Shown here in pieces: positions 25,741 to 34,479 of a stretch of DNA of 64,000 nucleotides. The notes under the pieces are model-generated. The model was not told the DNA's origin and did no database searches. It worked only from the letters and a program-made list of their open reading frames with translations. This DNA is from Pedobacter ureilyticus (GTDB lineage: Bacteria > Bacteroidota > Bacteroidia > Sphingobacteriales > Sphingobacteriaceae), in assembly GCF_005925345.1 (NCBI RefSeq), contig NZ_SSHJ01000008.1:62001-126000 (forward strand), given 5' to 3'. Positions within the stretch are counted from its first letter, which is position 1. Every line of letters begins with the position of its first letter. The position numbers and the translations under genes are program-made.

Positions 25741-27636
25741 TTATCGCTTTCTGAGGTTATCTTGTAAAAAAAGTTCTAACGCTGCATAAGATTTCTTTCT
25801 AGCTTCTTCCCTGTTTAACACCGTTTTATTATCTTCTTTTTCGAGGTAAGTTACCGGCGAATTCCTTTTCTTAAGTTCTTTTACAAATTGTACGGCATCA
25901 TTGCCATTAATTCGAGGGTCTTTAGAGTTTTGCGTAATAAATATTGGAATTTTAACCTTATCTGCATGAAAAACTGGCGAAGCTTGCCTCATGTACTCGG
26001 CATCTTTATCTGGGTTGCCCACCATCTCGTAAAACATTTGCAAGTTAGCTGTTAAAAACGGTGGTATGGTTTTCAAATAACTGAAAAGATTAAGTACACC
26101 CGCACTAGAACCAGCGCATTTATACATTTTAGGATTAGCCACCGCACTATTAACTGCAATTAAACCACCAAAGCCATAACCGTAAATAGCCACACGTTCC
26201 GCGTCTGCAACCTTCTGATCAATTAGCCATTGCACGCCAGCATCAACATCTTGTTGGATCTTTTGACCCCATTCTTTAAAACCAGCTGCGTAAAATTCTT
26301 TACCATAACCCGTAGAGCCCCTGTAATTTACTTGCAAAACTGCATAACCTCTATTAGCCAAAAACTGCACATCAGAGTTAAAACCCCAACTATTTCGCTG
26401 CCCAGGACCATTGTGTGGTATAACTACTAAAGGCAAATCTTTTGGTTCTAATCCAAGCGGTAAAGTCAAATACCCATCTATTTTAAAACCATCGGTACTT
26501 ACATAGCTAATTGGTTTCATTTCACACATCTCCTCTTCTTTTATCGAAGGATTGATATCGCTCAATTTTTTCAGAAAATTATTTTCGGCATAATATAGAT
26601 AATACGCACCAGGGCTACGATCGGTAAAAGTTCTCACAATAAAATGTTGTTCTTTTTTATCGCTATGAATAATCCTAGACTCTGCATCGGGAATTAGCTT
26701 TTCTAAATTTTCGAATAGCCGCTTCGCCTCTTCATTGAGGTAGTGTTTCTCTTTCTTCCAAGTTTCATACACTACAAAATCCATCTTACCTCTGCGCTTC
26801 GAATATTGTGCCTCCACTACGTTTAAAGTATCGTTCGCAAACAAAACGTTCTTCTCTTTCCCATTGGTGCAGTCTATTTCTATCAGTGCATTTTTATCAC
26901 GATTTACGTTCGAAATCGCGTAAACAACATTTGGTTTACTTTCTGAAAAAGCTACCGGCCATAATGTTGTTTTAAAGTTGTTCGTGATAATTTTTTGGAA
27001 CGGCTTAGTTTCGTTCTCTCTATACCAAAACGATTCATTTACGCCATCACTTGAAATGGCCATTCGTAATTTACCCTTGCTATCGGTAAGCCAATTGGTA
27101 AAGTTCCCAGGGTTTTTTGCAGCAATCATCATCTGCCCGTTTCTCACATTTAGGCGATAAACGTCAAAAACAGTAGAATCTCTTTTATTACTGGTCACCA
27201 GCAAAAACTTATCCTCAATGAGCTGATCCTCCAAAAGGCGTACTTTACTCTTTTCATCAGCATTTAAAAGTCGTTCTTCGGTACCATTTTTATTTACTAT
27301 GTACAAGTCGGTTTGGAACCTGGTCCCGTCTTTTTCCTTGTAATAGATCAGCTCATCATTACTAACCCAGCAATAAAAATTAATATTACGCTCTTCCAAT
27401 TTAGAAACCTCTGTAGTGGCTCCTTTTTCTAAATCTTGTACTACTAAATGTTGTTTTTTATCTTTAAGTGTAAGGTACGATAAGTATTTGCCATTGGGCG
27501 ATAGCCGATACAAAGCCCTATCCTGCGTTTTAAAGAAATCATTAACAGGAATTTCCCTAACTTTTTTCTCTTGACTGCAGGCGAAAAGCGCTACCACCAC
27601 CAATAACCATCCATATTTTTTCACAGCAACCATCAT
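25741..27636 (-). CDS. S9 (prolyl oligopeptidase)-fold lipoprotein lacking catalytic Ser and His
   Basis: This 631-residue protein has a lipoprotein signal (LLVVVALFACSQ; Cys20). A beta-propeller-like part (about residues 30-370) is followed by an alpha/beta-hydrolase domain (about 375-630). In active S9 enzymes the nucleophile motif is GxSxGG; here it is GYGFGG, with Gly488 instead of Ser. The aspartate region SKDPRI (Asp573) remains. The usual Gly-His-Gly region reads EKEDNKTV, so His is also missing. The protein is probably a non-catalytic binding protein. A GTG start at 27624 (MKKYGW) is an alternative to the ATG pair at 27636. A TAATTTTG promoter-like element lies directly before the ATG. 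It is the first gene of the kinase/regulator operon. Confidence 0.88.
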   Translation of the reverse strand: MMVAVKKYGWLLVVVALFACSQEKKVREIPVNDFFKTQDRALYRLSPNGKYLSYLTLKDKKQHLVVQDLEKGATTEVSKLEERNINFYCWVSNDELIYYKEKDGTRFQTDLYIVNKNGTEERLLNADEKSKVRLLEDQLIEDKFLLVTSNKRDSTVFDVYRLNVRNGQMMIAAKNPGNFTNWLTDSKGKLRMAISSDGVNESFWYRENETKPFQKIITNNFKTTLWPVAFSESKPNVVYAISNVNRDKNALIEIDCTNGKEKNVLFANDTLNVVEAQYSKRRGKMDFVVYETWKKEKHYLNEEAKRLFENLEKLIPDAESRIIHSDKKEQHFIVRTFTDRSPGAYYLYYAENNFLKKLSDINPSIKEEEMCEMKPISYVSTDGFKIDGYLTLPLGLEPKDLPLVVIPHNGPGQRNSWGFNSDVQFLANRGYAVLQVNYRGSTGYGKEFYAAGFKEWGQKIQQDVDAGVQWLIDQKVADAERVAIYGYGFGGLIAVNSAVANPKMYKCAGSSAGVLNLFSYLKTIPPFLTANLQMFYEMVGNPDKDAEYMRQASPVFHADKVKIPIFITQNSKDPRINGNDAVQFVKELKKRNSPVTYLEKEDNKTVLNREEARKKSYAALELFLQDNLRKR

Positions 27637-27887
27637 ATCACAAAATTACACAACAAATTACGGTTAAGCCATAAGCATTAACATTGTTACTTATCTTAAA
27701 ATTTTAGTTTATATCAAATAAAACAAAAAACGGCACTAGGTAAAAATACAACGCGTAACATTTAAAATACACTAAGCTGTATAGCGTTATTTTTATTTGA
27801 ATACGTAATTATAAGTTAAAAAATTTAATTTTAGCAAAGCTGATGCTTGGTTAAAACTAATACCTAAGCAATTTAATCCCAAAACAG

Positions 27888-29696
27888 ATGAAACATTTCG
27901 TGCTCCTTTTATTTGCCTGCTGCCTGTCATCCACTATGTGGGCACAAGATAATGTGGAAGAAGCGCTGGCCTATCAATATTATCAACAGGCCGAATATGA
28001 AAAAGCTGCTACTTTGTTAGAAAAGCTCTTTAACCGGAGCCGTAACGATAATTATTTTGACCTCTATTACACTTCTTTGTTGAAAATAAAAAAGTACAAT
28101 GAAGCAGAAAATTTGGTAAAACGTTTAATTAAGCAAGCTCCCGAAAAACTGAACTATCAAATTGCTTTAGGCAGAGTTTACCAAGAAAATGGTAAAACAG
28201 CAGAAGCAAATAAAATTTACTACACGGCTATACAAAACGTAGCGAAAAACGAATTTCAAGTTAGGGATTTAGCCAATTCCTTTTACCGTTTCGAAGCTTA
28301 TGATATGGCGGTAAATACATTTTTGCAGGGTAGAAAAATATTAAATGACGATCAGTTGTTTGCGTTTGAACTGTTGAGTATCTATCGTTTTAAGAAAGAC
28401 AAAGCATCCTTAATTAATGAGTATTTAAACACTTTACCCGTAAATCCCCAGCTTTTGCCACAAGCGCAAAGTGTACTTGCCAATCTTTTCGAGAGCAATA
28501 GCGATTATCAGATTTTACAATCGGCTTTGCTAAAAAAAATACAAAAAGACCCGCAAAACGAAATTTATACTGAGCTGCTGATTTGGCAATTTATACAGCA
28601 ACAAGAGTACGAAATGGCTCTTAGGCAACTTATAGCTCAAGATAGGCGTACTAAAAATTCTGCCAATTTATTATTTAATACCGCCAATACTTTTGTAGCT
28701 AACAAAGCATTTGCAACTGCAATTAAAGCCTATGAGTATTTAATGAGCAAAGGCACCACAAATGAATTTTATCTTCCTTCAAAAATTCAGTTAATTAATG
28801 CCAAATACGAGCTGGCGCTGCAGGGAAAAATAGAGCTTGTCGCTGTTCGGGCCTTGGCCGATGAGTTTTCGCAGATCATTACGCAGTATGGCATTAATAA
28901 TCAAACCATTTTTGCGCTTAAAAAATTATCTTACCTGCAAGCTTACTACCTTAATGATTTGCCTGCAGCCGAAAAAACTTTAGAACAAGCGTTAAAAGTA
29001 CCCGGTCTGCCAGGCTTAGAAATTGGGCAACTCAAAATAGATTTAGGCGATATTTATGTATTGAACAAACAGCCTTGGGAAGCAGTATTGGTTTATGAAC
29101 AGGTAGCTAAACAATACGATAATTTGCCCGTTGCCAGCGATGCCCGTTTCCGTTCGGCAAGGCTATCTTTTTATCAGGGCAACTTTAAGTTTGCCAAATC
29201 GCAGGCCGATGTGCTTAAGGCTTCTACGTCTCAATTAATGGCCAACGATGCCATAAACCTGAGCCTATTAATTTCTGACAACCTACAGAACAAAAATGAC
29301 AGCTTAGCTTTGATGATGTATGCTGATGCAGAAATGCTGCAGTTTATCAACAACAATGCTGCTGCCTTAAAAAAACTAGATAGCATAGACATAGCCTATA
29401 AAAATAATAGCTTAGCTGACGACATTTTAATGGCTAAAGCAAAAATTTTTATCAAGGAAAATGATTTTATCAACGCTGAAAGCAGCTTAAAACAGCTAAT
29501 TGCCAACCACGCCAACAGTATCTGGATAGACGACGGTATTTTTACCCTTGCCGAACTTTATGAAAGCAAACTCAACAATTTAGAAGAAGCTAAGAAATTA
29601 TACCAACGTTTAATTACCGATTTTCCGGGAAGTATGCTGAACACCGAAGCGAGGAAAAGATACCGCAATATACGTGGCGATAATTTAGGCACATAA
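27888..29696 (+). CDS. Secreted TPR-repeat protein
   Basis: This is a 602-residue protein with a signal peptide (MKHFVLLLFACCLSSTMWA) followed by many helical TPR-like repeats throughout, such as YQQAEYEKAATLLEKLF, YNEAENLVKRLI and FINAESSLKQLI. The C-terminal end (LEEAKKLYQRLITDFPGS) resembles BamD/YbgF-type repeats used in periplasmic assembly. No enzymatic motif. It probably holds protein complexes in the periplasm. The DUF4286 gene follows 14 bases downstream. Confidence 0.88.
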   Translation: MKHFVLLLFACCLSSTMWAQDNVEEALAYQYYQQAEYEKAATLLEKLFNRSRNDNYFDLYYTSLLKIKKYNEAENLVKRLIKQAPEKLNYQIALGRVYQENGKTAEANKIYYTAIQNVAKNEFQVRDLANSFYRFEAYDMAVNTFLQGRKILNDDQLFAFELLSIYRFKKDKASLINEYLNTLPVNPQLLPQAQSVLANLFESNSDYQILQSALLKKIQKDPQNEIYTELLIWQFIQQQEYEMALRQLIAQDRRTKNSANLLFNTANTFVANKAFATAIKAYEYLMSKGTTNEFYLPSKIQLINAKYELALQGKIELVAVRALADEFSQIITQYGINNQTIFALKKLSYLQAYYLNDLPAAEKTLEQALKVPGLPGLEIGQLKIDLGDIYVLNKQPWEAVLVYEQVAKQYDNLPVASDARFRSARLSFYQGNFKFAKSQADVLKASTSQLMANDAINLSLLISDNLQNKNDSLALMMYADAEMLQFINNNAAALKKLDSIDIAYKNNSLADDILMAKAKIFIKENDFINAESSLKQLIANHANSIWIDDGIFTLAELYESKLNNLEEAKKLYQRLITDFPGSMLNTEARKRYRNIRGDNLGT

Positions 29697-29710
29697 CGTA
29701 TCTTTGCAAG

Positions 29711-30013
29711 ATGTTATTATACAATGTTACGCTAATTATAGAGGAAAGCGCTGTTGAAGAATGGCTAGAATGGATGCAGGAAACACATATTCCTGCTGTA
29801 CTGGCTACCGAAAAATTTGTTTCTAACCGTTTACTTAAGGTGTTAGACTCGCCGAACGAGGGTGTTACGTATTGCGCACAATATGTGGCAGAAAGTTTAG
29901 CAGATTATGAAGATTATCAGCTAAATTTCGCCCCAGCATTACAAGCTGACCTACAGCAGAAATTTGAAAATAGGTTTGTAGCTTTTAGAACATTAATGGA
30001 ATTTGTAAACTGA
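29711..30013 (+). CDS. DUF4286 family protein
   Basis: This 100-residue protein begins MLLYNVTLIIEESAVEEWLEWM and carries HIPAVLATEKF, matching DUF4286, a small ferredoxin-like alpha/beta fold. The function is unknown. Its stop shares a base with the start of rfbC (TGATG), and it follows the TPR gene closely, so all three probably form one operon. Confidence 0.88.
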   Translation: MLLYNVTLIIEESAVEEWLEWMQETHIPAVLATEKFVSNRLLKVLDSPNEGVTYCAQYVAESLADYEDYQLNFAPALQADLQQKFENRFVAFRTLMEFVN

Positions 30014-30567
30014 TGAATATTATAGAAACACCAATTAAAGATCTATTTGTTCTTGAGCCTAAAGTTTGGAAAGACAATAGAGGATATTTTTACGAAAGCT
30101 ATAGCCAAAAAGTTTTTGAAGATGCCGGCGTACAAGTCAACTTTGTACAAGACAACCAATCTTTCTCTCAGAAAGGTGCTTTACGAGGTTTACATGCCCA
30201 AGCCAACCCTTTTGCACAAGGAAAACTGGTTAGGGTAATACAAGGTAGCGTGGTAGATGTGGCCGTAGACATTAGAAAAAACTCTGCGACTTACGGGCAA
30301 CATTTTACAGTAGAATTAAGTGGAGAAAACCATAAACAGCTTTGGATACCGCCCGGTTTTCTACATGGATTTTTAACCTTGGAAGACGATACCATCTTTA
30401 CCTATAAAGTAACCAATTATTACGACAAGGCTTCGGAAATTGGCGTAGTGTGGAATGACCCGACATTAAATATTGATTGGGCCGCTCACTTAGATCCTAG
30501 CCAGTTTGTATTCTCTGATAAAGATTTGGCGTTAAGCAATTTTGATTCTTTTACATCGCCGTTTTAA
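30013..30567 (+). CDS. rfbC: dTDP-4-dehydrorhamnose 3,5-epimerase
   Basis: This 184-residue cupin-type epimerase acts in the third step of dTDP-L-rhamnose synthesis. Catalytic His is in LRGLHAQANP, followed by QGKLVRVIQGSVVDVAVDIR, then WIPPGFLHGFLTL and YKVTNYYDK, which supplies the catalytic Tyr. The length is normal for the family. The other rhamnose genes (rfbA, B, D) are not in the window. It overlaps the DUF4286 stop by one base. Confidence 0.92.
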   Translation: MNIIETPIKDLFVLEPKVWKDNRGYFYESYSQKVFEDAGVQVNFVQDNQSFSQKGALRGLHAQANPFAQGKLVRVIQGSVVDVAVDIRKNSATYGQHFTVELSGENHKQLWIPPGFLHGFLTLEDDTIFTYKVTNYYDKASEIGVVWNDPTLNIDWAAHLDPSQFVFSDKDLALSNFDSFTSPF

Positions 30568-30577
30568 CAATTTAACC

Positions 30578-30654
30578 GTCATTTCGACCGCAGCGAAACG
30601 AGTGGAGAAATCTTTATCTATTAGACTTACGAAGTTTTAGAAACTTCGTAAGTC
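30578..30654. terminator. Composite repeat and two-way terminator between rfbC and ompA-like genes
   Basis: The left part carries CCGTCATTTCGAC and AGAAATCT as in the repeat at 20658. The right part is a strong hairpin: GACTTACGAAGTTT (30624-30637) and AAACTTCGTAAGTC (30641-30654), a 14-bp stem with a three-base loop. Genes converge here. The word AACTTCGTAAGTC also occurs near 20830. Confidence 0.7.
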
Positions 30655-30671
30655 TTCGATATCATTTTCAA

Positions 30672-31514
30672 TTACTGCTTAATTAAATCGTACAGCTCAT
30701 CCAATTTCGGAGAAAGTACAATTTCAATTCTGCGGTTTTTGCTTCTTCCTTCTGCCGAAGTATTGTCTGCCAGGGGCTGGAATTGTCCTTTACCAGTAGC
30801 GGTCATTCTTACGCTTTCTACTTTTTGTTCGTCGGTTAAGAAACGAACTACCGAAGTTGCACGCAGTACGCTCAAATCCCAGTTGTCTTTAATTTGTCCT
30901 AGATTATTTATCCGTTGCGAGTCGGTATGGCCTTCTACCGCAATGTTAATTTCTGGCTGTTGCTTTAAAACCTCTGCCAGTTGGGTCAAAGCCTTCTTAC
31001 CGTTCTCATCAATTATAATACTACCCGATGGGAATAATAACTTATCGGTTAGGGACACGTAAACCTTCCCGTTTTTCACTTCTACAGTTAAGCCACTTTT
31101 GGTAAAACCTAGCAAGGCTTGCTGCAGTTTGGCTCTTAACTGATCGGTTGCTTGGTCTCTTTTGCGCAACACTTCTTCTACCTCTTTTAATCGTTGCTCA
31201 CGCTTGGCTAAGTCGCCAGTTAATTTATTAATCTCCGAAGAGCTGTTGTTCCTTAACTTAGTATAATTTGCATCCAAATCAGTATATCTGTCATTTAGTG
31301 CAGCCAACCTGCTATTTAAGGCAGCCGTATCTGCTTGCAAACGTTTAATACGTTGTTCTAAACTTTCATTATTTAATTGCGAATCATTCCATCCAGTATT
31401 TAAAGAATCTTGCTTAGCTAAAAGCGCTTTATATTTTTTGGTAGATAGTACCACGCAAGAACTTAGCGTTGCGCCAACAAGAAATAAAGCGATTAGAAGG
31501 TTCAGTTTTTTCAT
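30672..31514 (-). CDS. OmpA-family lipoprotein
   Basis: This is a 280-residue protein. The lipoprotein signal is LVGATLSSCVVLS. A long coiled coil covers about residues 30-135, and an OmpA-type peptidoglycan-binding domain follows (about 160-275). The domain has NIAVEGHTDSQRI and ATGKGQFQPLADN followed by RSKNRRIEIVL. It probably links the outer membrane to peptidoglycan. Confidence 0.92.
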   Translation of the reverse strand: MKKLNLLIALFLVGATLSSCVVLSTKKYKALLAKQDSLNTGWNDSQLNNESLEQRIKRLQADTAALNSRLAALNDRYTDLDANYTKLRNNSSSEINKLTGDLAKREQRLKEVEEVLRKRDQATDQLRAKLQQALLGFTKSGLTVEVKNGKVYVSLTDKLLFPSGSIIIDENGKKALTQLAEVLKQQPEINIAVEGHTDSQRINNLGQIKDNWDLSVLRATSVVRFLTDEQKVESVRMTATGKGQFQPLADNTSAEGRSKNRRIEIVLSPKLDELYDLIKQ

Positions 31515-31605
31515 CTATTATTTTTTCAATTTTGACAAGGTTAACGACATCTTACTACTTCCTATTAAAACGATAAGAAGTACTATTTGCGCTATTCTGC
31601 TTTGT

Positions 31606-32268
31606 TTATTCAGATACAGCTTTGCGCAAAAATAAAATAAATGGCTGTATTACTTGAAAAGCAGTTTTCAACTTATCAACGATATTCTCTTTATAGAAAT
31701 CTTCTTCTTTTAAAGGATAAATAGAAATAAAGCTTTTAAGCCTTAGGTATTCGATCAAAGGATGGTCTATTTCATATCCTTTTGGTGCTTTTTTTAGAGA
31801 GTCTTCTTTACTTAAAGAAAATATTTTTTGATAGTCTTTATCATTGATGATTTCCAAAAACTCATCACCATTGTAGTCAATTTCTTCCCTAATACTTTTC
31901 ACTATTTTGCTCTCTGGCATCCAAAAACCTACGCCAAAGAAGCAATTTCCAGGTTCTAAATGCAAGTAATAAGCTGGTGTACTTGGTCCATAACCTTTTA
32001 CGTCGAAAGCGATACCGTAATTTTTCTTGTAAGGATCTTTGTTTAAGCTAAACCTTACGTCTCTGTAAATCCTCAGCAAACATTTTTTAGGTTCGGTATC
32101 AGCCGAAAATTCTGGATCAATGGCAGCCAAATCTTTGATTAACGGTGTAATCAAAGCAAATAAATCCAGTTTGGCTTCTTCGTAACGGAACTTGTTTTCG
32201 GCAAACCACTCGCGGTTGTTATTATCAATAAGTTCTCGTAAAAAGTTGAAAGTTGATTTCTTAAGCAT
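31606..32268 (-). CDS. DUF2461 family protein
   Basis: This 220-residue soluble protein matches DUF2461 (TIGR02453). Characteristic parts are NNREWFAENKFRYEEAK, LLRIYRDVRFSLNKDPYKKN, and AYYLHLEPGNCFFGVGFW. The function is unknown. It stands alone, 91 bases before the OmpA-like gene start. Confidence 0.9.
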   Translation of the reverse strand: MLKKSTFNFLRELIDNNNREWFAENKFRYEEAKLDLFALITPLIKDLAAIDPEFSADTEPKKCLLRIYRDVRFSLNKDPYKKNYGIAFDVKGYGPSTPAYYLHLEPGNCFFGVGFWMPESKIVKSIREEIDYNGDEFLEIINDKDYQKIFSLSKEDSLKKAPKGYEIDHPLIEYLRLKSFISIYPLKEEDFYKENIVDKLKTAFQVIQPFILFLRKAVSE

Positions 32269-32352
32269 AAGTTATCGCATTAGCAATTGTTGCCAATGTA
32301 GTGAATTATTATATTTTTCGGCAAATATTTAAAGGATTTTAACAGTAGGAAT

Positions 32353-32592
32353 TTATCCAACGTTTGGTTTCTTACGATAGCTCGTATACCAAACTGTTCC
32401 TACTAGTCCGGCTAAAAGAAACGGCGCCGCTAAAAGATATAAAACCCCAGAGTTTAATCCCTTAGTTTGGGTATTACCATTTTTAACGCCCATTTCGGCA
32501 TTTGCAGTACACATGGCGCATTGGGCATTAGCTTTTGGAACTAAAGCAATTGTTACAATAAAGAAAAGTAAAAGTATTGCTAGCTTTTTCAT
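32353..32592 (-). CDS. Small membrane protein with signal peptide
   Basis: This is a 79-residue protein starting MKKLAILLLFFIVTIALVP. After cleavage a short CAMCTANAEMGVKNG segment with two cysteines is followed by a membrane helix (about residues 50-70) and a basic tail. The start at 32592 is chosen over a longer frame because it gives a clean signal peptide. The CxxC could bind metal or form a disulfide. The family is common in Bacteroidota, without assigned function. Confidence 0.75.
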   Translation of the reverse strand: MKKLAILLLFFIVTIALVPKANAQCAMCTANAEMGVKNGNTQTKGLNSGVLYLLAAPFLLAGLVGTVWYTSYRKKPNVG

Positions 32593-32705
32593 GAAGTCAA
32601 AGATAAAGAATAAATAACGTAAAACGATGCAGTAGAAAAGACTACAAAAACCTTTAAACAAGCACATTTTCAAAAATAATATTCAAATTGATAAATTCTT
32701 CGTTA

Positions 32706-32906
32706 TTATTTCTTATATCTTTTTATCAACAGCTGTTCCTTATCGAAAATGAGAAATAGTGTTAGACCTATGCCTAACACTATTTCCAAATAATTATGAA
32801 TTTGAAAGCGTGAATTTGTAGTTAATGGATATAAACCTAGCATCAGCCAGACAGGCCCCATTAAGTAAATACGACTTATCTTTGATTTTCTGGTTTTTCT
32901 ATTCAT
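32706..32906 (-). CDS. Small two-helix membrane protein
   Basis: This is a 66-residue protein with a basic N-terminus (MNRKTRKSK), two hydrophobic helices (about residues 11-28 and 39-54) and a basic end. No family is recognised. It may be translated with the downstream small protein gene. Coding is plausible, not certain. Confidence 0.5.
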   Translation of the reverse strand: MNRKTRKSKISRIYLMGPVWLMLGLYPLTTNSRFQIHNYLEIVLGIGLTLFLIFDKEQLLIKRYKK

Positions 32907-33061
32907 TACATAAATTAATCTAAAGCCTTATCAATTAATTCGGTGAAGTTTCATCTAGTCATCCAAACATATTATGATAATAGTAACATAGAAAAATCCA
33001 AAAGCTATTTTATTTTGCAATAAACAACTTGTAATTAGATAAGATAACACAATATGCTTCG

Positions 33062-33091
33062 AAAACCCTTACTTTTTAAAGTAAGGGTTTT
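33062..33091 (-). terminator. Terminator after the SusCD-type operon
   Basis: AAAACCCTTACTTT (33062-33075) and AAAGTAAGGGTTTT (33078-33091) form a 14-bp stem with a two-base loop as written. It lies 14 bases after the stop of the DUF4302 gene. Confidence 0.75.
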
Positions 33092-33104
33092 GAAAAAAGC
33101 CTAG

Positions 33105-34475
33105 TTATATTTTTCTTGGTGTTCCATACATAACTGAGCCAGCATCAGTAGTTCGGTATAGTCCTCCCAATGTTCCTGTAGCTGGATTAGAGCTAACTAC
33201 CCAATCAACTCGAAAGGTTCCGTTGATAAACCAATCCTTAAAGTCACCGATTTGAGTAATACGTGTAGTCCAGTTAGCGTTTGAAACGGCTGGAACGTAG
33301 TTAGATAATGTAATAACATCATTTACATACGTGTAGGTAAATGATGCGTCTGCCAAAAATGCGCTTGTATTGCTCATATACCAAATTTCTAATTTAGCCG
33401 TAGTTGAGTTAAGCAACTTGAATTCGACAGAGGTAATTGTCCTACCTGTTCCATTGAAACGGTTCACCATAGCATTAAATACTCCATTAAAATCTGATGT
33501 TACCCCTGCTGGCAATACCTGACCAGAAATGAATAAACCATTATATGTACCATTGTACTTGTATAAGCTCGCTAATGGAGTTAGTGGCACTGGGTTACTT
33601 TTAATGACGTATTCTGAACCTTTTGTATCGTAAAAAGCCATTGTCGTAGCATCTTTCCAAGCAATTCTAGTAAAATTTATGCCTTGAAATGATAACCCAG
33701 CTGGCAAGCTTGCCCCATCAATAGTTAGCCCAAATTTGCTTTCGGCGGTAGCCACAGCTCCATCGGCAAGTAAACCTGTAAAGGAAACTCTTTTTCCTGT
33801 GGCTAAAACATTAGAAAAATTCATAGAGATGGCCGCTTTAAGTGTTGCACTCCCCGATGTATATTCAATGTATGGATTCTTGATATTTTCAAAAAATGCT
33901 TTAAAGTTATCAATAGCGGTTTTATAACCACCGGCTTCATAACTTGCTTTTTGAGCGGCGGTAGCTTTTACCATGGCCATTACCTGACGATACTTTTTAC
34001 CGGTAAAAATTAAACTATCTGTGGTTGCCCTAGTGAATAAAAACTCTATATCGCTTTTATAGCCAGTTGCAGCAGCGCCACCAAATACGCTTGGCATTGG
34101 ATCTACCAAATACGAAGTGTAATTAAAAGTATCGAAAATTAACTCTACACCCAAAACCGCTTTTAGGCGGTAGGTTGATGTTAGTGGAGTAACATAGTCT
34201 AACGTAGTGGTTGATGGCGAGTTTGCCACGCCTAAATCGCTATACATAGTTACGTTTTCAGACGCATCAAACTGCATATAAAAACCGTAACCACCACCAG
34301 CAGATGTTGGCATAGTAGCAATCCAACCGTTAGGAGCACCTAATAGAGCGGTTCTAACTTCAGCCAGAGACATACTCATTCGCACCTCTGGTCTTTCGTC
34401 GAAAATTTCGACATTCGACTTTTTACAACTTGCTAAAGCAATAAGCGCCGTAAATAATATAAGTAACTTTCTCAT
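33105..34475 (-). CDS. DUF4302 lipoprotein
   Basis: This is a 456-residue surface lipoprotein (LILFTALIALASCKKS; lipobox Cys at about 17). It matches DUF4302: EVRTALLGAPNGWIATMPTS, GYGFYMQFDASENVTMYSDL, and DIEFLFTRATTDSLIFTG. This family is found at the end of SusCD-type loci. It follows the zinc metallohydrolase by four bases. It probably binds part of the imported substrate on the cell surface. Confidence 0.85.
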   Translation of the reverse strand: MRKLLILFTALIALASCKKSNVEIFDERPEVRMSMSLAEVRTALLGAPNGWIATMPTSAGGGYGFYMQFDASENVTMYSDLGVANSPSTTTLDYVTPLTSTYRLKAVLGVELIFDTFNYTSYLVDPMPSVFGGAAATGYKSDIEFLFTRATTDSLIFTGKKYRQVMAMVKATAAQKASYEAGGYKTAIDNFKAFFENIKNPYIEYTSGSATLKAAISMNFSNVLATGKRVSFTGLLADGAVATAESKFGLTIDGASLPAGLSFQGINFTRIAWKDATTMAFYDTKGSEYVIKSNPVPLTPLASLYKYNGTYNGLFISGQVLPAGVTSDFNGVFNAMVNRFNGTGRTITSVEFKLLNSTTAKLEIWYMSNTSAFLADASFTYTYVNDVITLSNYVPAVSNANWTTRITQIGDFKDWFINGTFRVDWVVSSNPATGTLGGLYRTTDAGSVMYGTPRKI

Positions 34476-34479
34476 ATGA

